Positions 52,085-61,900 of a stretch of DNA of 64,000 nucleotides are shown piece after piece. Every line of letters starts with the position of its first letter. Within the stretch, counting starts at the first letter, position 1. The position numbers were made by a program, and so were the translations under genes. The stretch spans positions 365,826 to 429,825 of the forward strand of contig VFIW01000033.1 in the NCBI GenBank assembly GCA_006386115.1, written 5' to 3'. Source of the stretch: Globisporangium splendens (Eukaryota > Oomycota > Peronosporomycetes > Pythiales > Pythiaceae). The notes beneath the pieces are model-generated. The model worked only from the letters and a program-made list of their open reading frames with translations, was not told the origin of the DNA and ran no database searches.

Positions 52085-55000
52085 CGCTTTCCCCTCCTTC
52101 CTATCTACCCCATCGTTCGCGCCTAGCCTCTGGCCCTGTGTGTGCCCTGCTTACAGCAGGCGTGCGTGTGTCCATACGTGCGTGTTCACACACGCGCGCG
52201 AGTGTGCAGCTCAGCCGGTGAAACGACTGGTCGCGGCGTGTGCGCCCCCCCGACCATGCGGCTTCGAGCTCCCGCGGACGACGACGCTGACGTCGCTGAC
52301 GACGGCGCCGCCGCGCGCGGTCCGCTTATGTCGATCTTCCGCCACAACGATTCGCGGTTCGGGTGCGCGGCGTGCGCCGACGAGTTCCGCCATTACGGCG
52401 CGCTCGTGGCGCACCGCCGCAGCGCCCACCGGACCTCGGTCTTCGAGGACTGGTTCCAAGCCACGTGTCCATGCTCGGCACTGTTCGGCAGCCGTCTCGA
52501 CGCTTTCGCTCACTCTGGGCGCTGCGACGAGTGGCACGACCACACCAACGCACCACAACCACCAGATCGGCAAGCGCCAGCGGCCGCATCGGCGGTCGCG
52601 GATGAGGACGAGGAAATGGACGGAAATGCTGGTGTGCCCGTGTGCACCGCCTCGGGAACGAGAGTGCACGTGGATGACACACCACCGCAAGCTTCTCTCT
52701 CGCTTGCACCGCAGGGGCGCTACCCGCGCACCTGCCCAAGCTGCATCGCGTTCCTCACGGACGCGCGCTCATGGCACGCGCACGTCACTGCGTGTGCCGC
52801 AGCCAACGTTGATGCTCTCTTGCGCACTCACGCACCTTCGACAGCTCCAGCACCGACCGACGACCACGACATGGACTCCCATGACGAAGACGAGTTTTAC
52901 GACGCCATTGCGAATATCGACGACACGACCATGCTTTCCGACGACGACAGCGACGACGGGCAGATGGTCACAACCAATGTGACAGTCACTGCAGTCGCAC
53001 CAGCAGCAGATCCAGAACGACGTGCAGCAGCCGAAGCAGAACCAGCACCGAGACCAGATCTTCCAGCAGCAACAGCAGCAGACCTGAGACCACCACGACC
53101 AGCTCCGAGACCAGACGAACCTGCAACGGTCGCATTAGTCCCAGCATCGCGCCCAGTAGAAGCAGCAGTAGCAGCTGCTGACGAGCCTCCGTTCGGAGGT
53201 ACGATCGTTGCTCCATGGCAACTTCGTTTCGACGGCGCCTGCCGCCGGAACCCAGGACCAGCGGGTGCCGGTGCGGCGCTCACTCGGCCAAACGGCAAGA
53301 TCTTCTGGACGAGTTACCGCTACATCGCCGACTGCGCCTCGACAAACAACACGGCAGAGTACAACGCTATCATCGATGGCCTGCTGTGCGCTGTCCATCA
53401 TGGCGTCAAGCATGTCCGCATCGAGGGCGACTCGAAGCTCGTGATCGAGCAAATCAAGGGCATGTTTGCTTGCGGAAAAGAACTACGGCCGCTGCGCGAC
53501 CTCGCGTATGCAACGTGCCAGGAGTTCGAGTCGTATGCGCTCAAGCACATCGACCGACTGCGTAATTCCCACGCAGACCGACTCGCCAACAGAGCATTGG
53601 ATCTCTGTAAGTGCGTGGCCGTATGCGCCAAGCACACATCACCAGGTGACGCCGCGCAGTGCTGGCACTGGCCCGGCACGTACGGAACGCCACCGACTCC
53701 GGATGGACCTGTCCCCATGGAGACTGATTCGACCACCGGCGACCAAGACCAAGACCAGGACAATGACAGTGATAATGTACGCATGGACCTAGGTGACCCC
53801 GACCCCGACGCTGAAGCCGACGCTGCCAACGCAGACCGCGACGGTGGCACCATCTTCCCCGTGCTCGAGATTGGCCCAGGAGTAGTACCGCTGCGACAGC
53901 CGCGTCTTCGCGTACCACGACTCGCTCCACCGCTTCAGAGCAAGCTCGAGCAACAGATTCAAACGCTGGCTCGAAGAATGGCCGACAAGATCACGGATGC
54001 GCCGGACTGGCGCTCCGCGGAAGGCTACATTACAGCCATCACAGCAGAGCTCTCCGAGCTTCTTACAGCAGCGACAAAGCTGTCGACTCAGCCAGGCGAC
54101 GCCACTGGTGACGCCGAGCACGCCAACGCGCGCAGCACGGCGGGCTTCGCCGATGTAGCACCGCACGCTGCCGCCCGGGCGACAGGCGCGCGACAGAGCG
54201 TCTCGCGGCCGACCGCGAAACGAAACCGACGCGACGGCTCCAGCACGAGACCACGATCCAGACCACGCCGTAAGCGCAGGAACGGAGGGCCGACCCTCCT
54301 CCAACTTGCCGTCGACAGCGCACGCGACGAACTCAGCACCAGCAAACGCCTTGCCGACAAGACCTCGCCGAGCACCAAGAAGACTGTGCGCAAGGCTGCG
54401 CGGCGTGTTGCGCGCCTCGAACGCGCCAGTCAGCGCCAGGCGACTCGCCAACTGTTCATGAGCAATGAGCGCCAGTGTGTGTCCGAGATCCTCCATGCCG
54501 GCGCCAACGACAACTATGGTGGTGACAACAGCTGTCCGATCGAGCCACGTGACCTCTACGCCTACTTCCAGACGCAGGCGACACCGCCAGACGACTTTGA
54601 CTTTAATGCGGCTTGCGGTGCGCGATTCCGTGAGGCGATCGACAATCAGGCGAACGCAGCGAATGAGATGGAACTGCTGACTGCGCCAATCGCGCGCGGC
54701 GACATCGAGGACCAACTCGATCGAGCGCATAAGCAGTCGGCTCCAGGTCTTGACGGGATCCCGTATGACGTCTACGTGCGCTTTAAGCTCCAACTGCTCG
54801 ACCTTTTGCACGCAGTATTTAACGCGTGCTGGACATTCCAAAGTGTCCCAAGGCTGTGGAAAGTCGGCTACGTACGCCTCATCTACAAGCGCAAGGGTGA
54901 ACGCGGCAACCCGAGCAATTGGAGACCAATCTGTCTCCAGCAGACAGTGTACAAGCTCTACGCCGGTGCCCTCGCAGTGCGTTTTCAGCGCTGGATGGAT

Positions 55001-56285
55001 GCCAACGCTAGGTTCACATTCTCGCAGAAAGGGTTCCGTTCTTTCAACGGGTGCAATGAACACAACTTCGTGGCCACGAGTTTGTACGAACAAGCGCGGC
55101 GCACTCGCAAGAAGCTCTTTGTCGTCTGGTACGACCTGCGCAACGCGTTTGGATCGCTGCCGCAGGCGTACATGTGGAAGGTGCTCGAGAGGCTCGGCGT
55201 GCCACACGCGTTTCTGCAGGTGGTACGCGACATCTACACGGACTCGTACTTCATTGTTGACTCGCGCGATGGCACAACAGACCCGGTGTATCAGGGCCGC
55301 GGTGTCTATCAAGGCTGTCCGCTCAGCCCGTACCTGTTTATTGCTGCGCTCACGCCGCTCATGTTCGTCCTGGACGGCATGAAATCCGAGCACGGGGTGT
55401 CGCTGGCTGCTGGTAATCCAGAGTGCACGTCAGCGTATGCCGACGACCTGAAGATCTTTGCCAAAACAGCCACTGGAATCCGTGCGCTCCACGGCGCCGT
55501 GCTTGAGTTCCTGCAGTGGACTCGAATGGAGGCCAACGCGAGCAAATGCGCGTTGATGGTGTCAGACGCTGCTGCGGACTGCGAGAGCCACAACGAGCGC
55601 CTCGATCTGTCGATCCACGACAACGTGATACCGAGGCTCACTGGCCACGACGGCTACGTTTATCTGGGCATTGAGGACGGTCCAGACCATGCACGCGTAC
55701 GTGTCGTGCTCCAAGATACGCTGCGTGAGCTGACGACGGATGTGATCAAGCTGCTACAGAGTCCCCTAGCTCCGTGGCAAATAATGCGCGCGATCAAGTC
55801 GTATGTGCTCTCCAAGCTCGACTACCCGCTGCGCCATCTGCGCCCGTTCCTCAGCATGTTCGACGGCTTTGACAAAACGCTCGTGCGTGGCTTGAAGCGG
55901 CTGCTGCAGCTGCCGCAGACCGCGACGACCGAGTTTCTGTATGCGCCAACGTCGGCGGGTGGCCTCGGACTTCTACCATTGCGCGAATTGTATGGCGCTC
56001 TCAAAATCACCCACGGTCTACAGATGCTGCACTCGCAAGATCCCAACGTGCGAGCCATCGCGCGAGGGCAACTTCTGACGGTGATTCGGAAGCGCTTCGT
56101 GCTCAACGAACCACATTGGACCGATCGTGAAGAGGAAGCAATCCAAATGTTCCTGAACAGCGAACTCGCTGGATCAGCGTTTGCGCTGAAAAAGAAGGTG
56201 TCGGGCGACTCGGCCTCTCTGTGGGTCGATGTCGCGACGTACCTGAAGACCTTTGAACTCAAGTTAGGGACGGTGAACGGCGAAC
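52085..56285 (+). mobile_element. Utopia-like non-LTR retrotransposon, copy 2, 3' part displaced by an LTR element
   Basis: Begins at the same base after U1 as copy 1 but is a different, diverged family member with its own 5' UTR (about 170 bases, rich in gtgcgtgt-type sequence). It is interrupted at 56285 by the 3' LTR of a minus-strand chromovirus. Its remaining 3' part, if present, should lie beyond the right edge of the window after the 5' LTR. Confidence 0.85.
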
Positions 56286-56290
56286 TGTAA
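52256..56290 (+). pseudogene. Truncated retrotransposon polyprotein (zinc fingers, RNase H, RT; endonuclease lost)
   Basis: First ATG 52256 (MRLRAPADDDADVADD); the frame above it starts only with GTG. Three C2H2-like fingers: CAACADEFRHYGALVAHRRS with a further AH, CPCSALFGSRLDAFAHSGRC and CPSCIAFLTDARSWHAHVTAC. RNase H has FDGACRRNPGPAGAGAALT, NNTAEYNAIIDGL, RIEGDSKLVIEQ and NSHADRLAN, all four acids present. RT has SAPGLDGIPYDVY, KGFRSFNGCNEHNF and TSAYADDLKIF. The frame ends at 56290 only because LTR bases supply the stop (ctg taa); the CCHC and nuclease region seen in copy 1 is missing. The remaining 1344 codons have no internal stop, so the interruption may be recent. Identity to copy 1 is moderate, highest in RNase H and RT. 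Confidence 0.88.
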
Positions 56291-57138
56291 TGGGCCACAA
56301 CCAGCCATTACATGAAGGTGGATCTGTTCCCAGATCTAGTGTGTCACACACCACCTTCAGTGTGCATTGTGGAGACACAAATAACAAAGGGATTACGGTA
56401 ATACAGTCCCCACATGCACGTGTGACGTCATTCGATGACGTCACGAATGTTCTCTGTGCTGATCAGTGCAGAATGTTGTTCTCATGTACTAATCAGTACT
56501 GAGCAATGACATCCATGCACTAATCAAGTACTGAGTGATGGTTCCTGCTTGGGAAACTGGACTGGCGACGAGACCGACGTGTCTCTGCCGTCTGAAGTGA
56601 GTGGCGCGAGCCAATCACTTTGCAGGGATTTTAAATAAGACTTGAAGTTCAAGCTTCTAGAAGATCCCGTAGGTTCAACCTCAGTGTACCCAAGGTTTTA
56701 TATATCAGATTCATAGGTTTTATTGTGTATGTTTAGGTTTTAGTTATAAAACCTGTAGGATCCCTTGGGGTTTATTTGTAAGTAGCGACAGGAACCATAA
56801 CCATTTTTAATTCAGTTGCAAATTTTCCTTCAAGCCCTCAAGTCTTCTTCCTCCAAGTCGGGAGATCGCTTCCTCTGGCACAAGCGTGTGTGCCGTGTTT
56901 GAGGGACTGTTTGGAACAGCGCCCTCTTACAGACTATCATCCAATGGGATTAAATCTTAACGGCTTAGTCTTATTGGCTAATATGCAAATGGCTACGTAC
57001 AGTGTTCATGAGTGACACATATTAATGTGTCTCCAACTGTACTACGTGGGTGGGTTCGGAAGAGGTGGTAAAACCCATGTGGGAGAAAACCCACACTCTC
57101 CTGACCCGGGAACCCATGTAATGGGTGGCCCCATTACA
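56286..57138 (-). mobile_element. 3' LTR of a Ty3/Gypsy chromovirus
   Basis: 853 bases. Left end TGTAATGGGCCAC and right end GTGGCCCCATTACA are near-perfect terminal inverted repeats with TG...CA tips. A purine tract (on the minus strand) directly adjoins the right end. The five bases before the left end are cgaac, the candidate target duplication. On the minus strand, tataaaacc and aataaaacc near 56700-56760 may be core promoter or polyadenylation signals. Each tip also contains its own small palindrome built on ATGTAATGG. Confidence 0.88.
56423..56443. promoter_or_regulatory. Two CRE palindromes in the LTR
   Basis: TGACGTCA occurs twice, at 56423-56430 and 56436-56443, separated by ttcga and forming a larger dyad. 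This is the established bZIP (CREB/ATF) site; action in this LTR is inferred. Confidence 0.65.
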
Positions 57139-57149
57139 TCATCCCCCCG
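57139..57149 (-). other. Polypurine tract
   Basis: On the minus strand this reads ac-GGGGGGATGA immediately before the LTR tip TGTAATGG, the expected place for the plus-strand primer of an LTR element. It fixes the LTR border at 57138. Confidence 0.8.
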
Positions 57150-57338
57150 TAAAGCGATTGGTCACGTAGAAACGCGCGCGACCAATCCATCTTGTGTTCT
57201 TTGGTGTTCTTCCGTGTTCGGAGGAACTGGTCACAGAAGGCAGAGCACTGAGTCTTGCGGGCTCAGTTCTCAGTGTGCGCCGTGCCCAACAGAGAGCTTT
57301 CCAGACGCCGCAAGCTGTGCGAGGTGAACCTCGTACAA

Positions 57339-58949
57339 ATGTCTTCTATCGACAGCGATGCTGTTGACTACGAGTCGAGTAGCGAGGAGGTGACTCCTTG
57401 CAACACTCCAATGAGTAGCACCACGACGAATGTCGTGCGTGACGATCGGGAGGAAGAAGCCGAGTCTTCTTCCGTTGACCGTTCGAATCTCAAACGAAAC
57501 GAAGCGAAGCGTTCGTCGTCCGCGGCCCTCTTGAATGAGCCTACGCGGAAGAAGCGTCGTGAGGAGGGATCTCCTCACGGAGAAACGAGCGGATCCACCG
57601 TGGCGGTTGCCATTTCCGACGCCGGAGCGTCGGAAAGCGCGGCATCTGCCAACACGATGGAAAATCTTGGTCGGGAAGGATTAGCGTCAGCTGATCCCGA
57701 CCTGGTGAATGCAGCGAGAAATATCCTTCTCTCGCTGGACGCGTCCAATTGTGAACTGGAAGCTGTCGATCCACTCGAGGGCTTGCTCTTCGATGTGGAA
57801 TCCGAATCTGATGCGCAGGTTACTGCGTCATCGGGAAATAGCGAGTTGCCACGCCATCTTGCCTTTCCGGCGGAGGAGAAGGATCCGATGGCGGGTCCTT
57901 CTGAAGGGATGGATTTCGCCCCTTCTAGCTGGAGTCACTTATGGGCGCCCAAACCCAATTGGGTTCGTGCACATCGTGGCACCCAGCGTGCGGGCACTCA
58001 CGCGCTGTACGATGTTAGTACCATCAAGGATGATGACTTCGTCCTTCGACAGAACTTCCACCCCAAGGCGCGCGAGGAGTTTTACATCGACCTTTTCCAT
58101 TCGATGCGGTACTTCGATGGTCGGTCGAAGTCAAAGAAGTCTCACAGCGCTGAGAAACAAGCGCTGTTCCTTTCGCAAGCGTGGGGTGCCTTCGTTGTGA
58201 ATTTCAACGAAGACGCTGCGAAGTGTATCTCTCGATTGCGAGATAATCGGGATAAGTTCCTCCGGCACAATGCCGTTGGAAAGTTGTTGGCGATCCACGA
58301 GGAATGCGTGAATCTTGGGGTTCCGTGTGGAGTCAAGACCACACCGAGGGGTTGCCGCATCTGCACCAGCGATGATCCTCAGTTGACTGAGGAGCACCTT
58401 CGTGGTTACAACGGCGTGATGCTTCCTCGCGGATTACAAGATCGAATCCGCGAGTTGTGGAAGCGAGAGTCGATTAGCGTCGACTCTCGTACTGCTGCAC
58501 CAAGCCAGGAACATCGGCTTGGAGCATCGCGGCCGGTTCCCAGGTATCTCGATCTGGCGGGTAACCAAGCCAACGAACGCGATAGACGCGCTCCTTCTTC
58601 GCTCGCGACGATCGATCGCGATGAGCAAGTATCTTCTCCACGATCCAGCGTTGGTTCCCCTCGGAGTCTCGCAACGGAGGAGCTGGAGGAGGGAAGATCT
58701 GCTCGTGACTCTGAGGCGCATCCTCAGAGTGATCAGCGTCTTCTTGATCGGCTGAAGGACGCTGAGCGGGAGAACGAGGTTCTCCGACTTCGGGCCGAGC
58801 TAAGCGAGATGATCGCGAAGCACGAGCGGCTCGAGGGACGGCTTTCGAGGCTCGAGGCTGATCACAAGCTAGTGCTTGGGATCCTTCGCGACCACGGTCT
58901 CCTGAAGAGGAAGAGACCAACGAGTCATCGTGGCGATGATACGCTTTGA
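57339..58949 (+). CDS. Antisense accessory ORF of the chromovirus, unknown product
   Basis: 536 codons from ATG 57339 (MSSIDSDAVDYESSSEEV); the open frame above it starts with TTG. It is on the strand opposite to gag and pol and overlaps the last 476 bases of pol. The N-terminal 200 residues are acidic and Ser-rich with a basic cluster RKKRREE that could be a nuclear signal. Residues about 205-390 look globular (SHLWAPKPNWVRAHRGTQR, FVLRQNFHPKAREEFYIDLF, CGVKTTPRGCRICTSDD). The last 70 residues form a coiled coil (ERENEVLRLRAELSEMIAKH) and end with a basic patch. It has no stop or frameshift although gag is broken. I do not recognise a family. It could be expressed from antisense transcription starting in the 3' LTR, 200 bases upstream. 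Confidence 0.7.
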   Translation: MSSIDSDAVDYESSSEEVTPCNTPMSSTTTNVVRDDREEEAESSSVDRSNLKRNEAKRSSSAALLNEPTRKKRREEGSPHGETSGSTVAVAISDAGASESAASANTMENLGREGLASADPDLVNAARNILLSLDASNCELEAVDPLEGLLFDVESESDAQVTASSGNSELPRHLAFPAEEKDPMAGPSEGMDFAPSSWSHLWAPKPNWVRAHRGTQRAGTHALYDVSTIKDDDFVLRQNFHPKAREEFYIDLFHSMRYFDGRSKSKKSHSAEKQALFLSQAWGAFVVNFNEDAAKCISRLRDNRDKFLRHNAVGKLLAIHEECVNLGVPCGVKTTPRGCRICTSDDPQLTEEHLRGYNGVMLPRGLQDRIRELWKRESISVDSRTAAPSQEHRLGASRPVPRYLDLAGNQANERDRRAPSSLATIDRDEQVSSPRSSVGSPRSLATEELEEGRSARDSEAHPQSDQRLLDRLKDAERENEVLRLRAELSEMIAKHERLEGRLSRLEADHKLVLGILRDHGLLKRKRPTSHRGDDTL

Positions 58950-61900
58950 GACGCCCGACGTAGAACGTCGGGTGTAGACGCATAGTCGGAGGAAGCTCCA
59001 ACGTGTATGCGTCCCCAATCCTTTCAAGGACCTTGAAAGGGCCAATGTATCTTGGCAGCAACTTGTTGCTGTCACTGCTCACCACTCTGTTAGGTAGGTT
59101 AGCAGTCGATAATAAAACAAACGAATTTCGTTGAAACTCGTTCGTGTTTTTGCGACCACTCTTGTCCGCTTGTTCTTTCTGACCATCCACTGCGTCGGCG
59201 ATTGAATCGCGGACGAAGCGGATGACAGCTTGCCGCTGCAACACTGTTGTAACGATGTCTTTGTCGACGATCGCCGCATGAGCAGTTGCCTGCCCATGAT
59301 GGTGCGAGATCTCCGCGCTCTTCGCTTGTTCCGAAGCAGCTACTTCGCGGACTCCTCCCCCACTCAAGGGAGATGTCACCGACGGAGGGGACATCCCACC
59401 GAGGATGGACGGAACACGTGGGTGCCTGAGTGCGTTCACGTAGAATGGCGTGTGCCCGGTTGAGACATGCACAGAGTTGTTGATTGAAAACTCTGCGAGA
59501 GGGAGACATTCATTCCAGTGAGTGAATGAATGCGCATAGCTGCGCAGAATATCCTCGAGCGTGCGATTTACACGCTCGGTCTGACCATCTGTCTGCGGAT
59601 GATCAGCTGTCGACATTTTGAGCTGAGTGCCCAAGAGTCGGAACAACTCTTGCCAGAAGGCAGCTGTGAATCGTGGATCTCGGTCCGACACGATTTCAGT
59701 GGGCATTCCGTGTAACATAAACACAGAATCCAGGAATATCTGCGCCGTCTGCTTTGCGGTGACGCTAGCAGGGACAGCACTGAGATGGACCATCTTACTG
59801 AAGCGATCCACGATGGCGAGGATGCCAGTCTTCTTGCTGGAGTCAGCAGGAAGACCGAAGATGAAGTCCATCGAGACTGACTTCCAACAGTCCGTCGGGA
59901 CTGGCAGTGATCGCAGCGGTGCGTTGGTCACCGGTGCTGGCTTGACGCGCTGGCAAACCTCGCATGCGCGTACGTATTTGCGGACCCACTTGTATTGGTG
60001 TAACCAATAGAAGTCGCGGGAAAGCGCGAGATACGTTTTCTCGCGTCCTGGATGGCCGCGGAAAGGCGCATCGTGGTACTCGAAGAGCACACGATTGCGA
60101 AGGTCACTATCATTTGGAACGACAGCGCGTGGCTCGTCGCTGTCATCTATACGGTAGTAGAGAACATCGTTGCGCATCTCGTAACGATGTAGACGAGCGC
60201 GTTGAGCCGGGTCCAACGCCTTGAGTGACTTATCAGACGGGTCTGACAAGCTGACAACAACTCGACAGATGTTACTATCTGTCGCATACGCTCTTTTGAT
60301 ATCGTCGAGGAGCGACGATGTCGGTGTGCTTTCTCGTGTGATGGCAATCACACGGTCTTCCTTTGAGTCGTTTGCTTTCGACTCAAAGTCTGGGCGACGT
60401 GGTAATGCATCCGCGATCACGTTGAACCGTCCGGGTTTGTACTCGACGTCAAACTCGTACTCTGCAAAGAAAGAAAGCCATCGGGCCATTCTTTGCGACA
60501 GATGTGGCGACTTCACTGCGGTGCGGAGCGAAGCGTAGTCAGTGTAAACGGTGAACCGTTTACTTCCGAGCAAATACACTCTGAACTTCGTAAGAGCGTA
60601 CTTCATGGCAAGCAACTCCTTGTCATGAACCGGATAATTGCGCTCAGCTGGCTTCAGCTGACGCGGCTGATAGCAGATCACGCGTTCTCGATCTGCATCG
60701 TCGCGCTGCATGAGCGCGCATCCGATTGCAAAGTCGGATGCATCACAGACCACATAGAATGATCGCTCGTGATCGGCGATCGCGAGAACCGGAGCCTCCA
60801 TGAGACTGCTTTTCACCTTGACGAATGCATCTTGACATTCGTCGGACCACTTCCAATCGACGTCTTTCTTCAGTAATGATGAAAGAGGTCGGATGATACC
60901 CGCATAGTTCTGCGAGTACTTATGGAGATACATCGCAAGACCGAGGAACTTGCGAAGATCCTTTTGGCTTGTTGGAACTGGCCAATCGTTGATCGCCTTG
61001 ATCTTTTCGGGATCAGGACGCACTCCGTTCTTGCCGACCAAGCAGCCGAGAACGGGGATCTCATCAACACCAAACATACACTTTTGTATGTTGGTGTACA
61101 GCTTGTACTTCCGCATCAAGTCCAATAGCTGTCGGAGGTGCTCTTTGTGCACTTCCACATCGGATGCAGCATCCGATGCACGACTGTGTATGAACACGTC
61201 GTCAAAATAGCTGGGTGCGAAGTCTCGCACTGGACGTAATTGTTGCGTGACGCATCTATTGAACGTGGTGGGAGCATTTGTTAGTCCCTGTGGCATTACA
61301 AGCCACTCCCATAGTATCCCGCTCGGGGTGCTGACAGCCGTGAGAGGAATATCCTTCTCACGCATCAAGATTTGATAGAATCCATCTCTCAAATCGATCG
61401 TACTAAAGATCGTACTACCTTGCATGCTGTCAATGATGACATCTTTGCGAGGTATCGGCGTTTGCGCCGGGATTGCTGCCGCATTCAACTTGCTGAACGC
61501 ATGCACGATCCTCCAACCTCCTGTGGCCTTTTTCACACAGAAGGTGGGGCTGCAGTGCGGAGAATTCGACTCGCGCACTTGGCACGCTTTACGACGAGCT
61601 TCAAAGAACTCGTCGATCACCTTGACTTGCTCTCGAGGCAGTGGCCATTGCCTCGTGACGCAGTACTTTGTTCCCGGCTTGAGATCAATCTCATGCCGAA
61701 CTCCTTTGTCTGTCGGAAGACGACTGGGAACTTCTTCGGGGAATACGTCTTCGTACTCCTTCAATAGTCCGTAGAATGGACTGTCCTTCAGGGATTCCCA
61801 TCCCTGAGCCTGAAATCGTTCCTTCTTCGTTGGCTCGCCGAGCACATCAGTGTCCATCACTGATGACGACGCAAGGAAACATTCATCGAGTGGGTGTCTC

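Noticed and set aside
53789..55393. 534-codon minus-strand ORF inside retrotransposon copy 2
   Set aside because: Antisense shadow of RT; the plus frame carries all conserved motifs.
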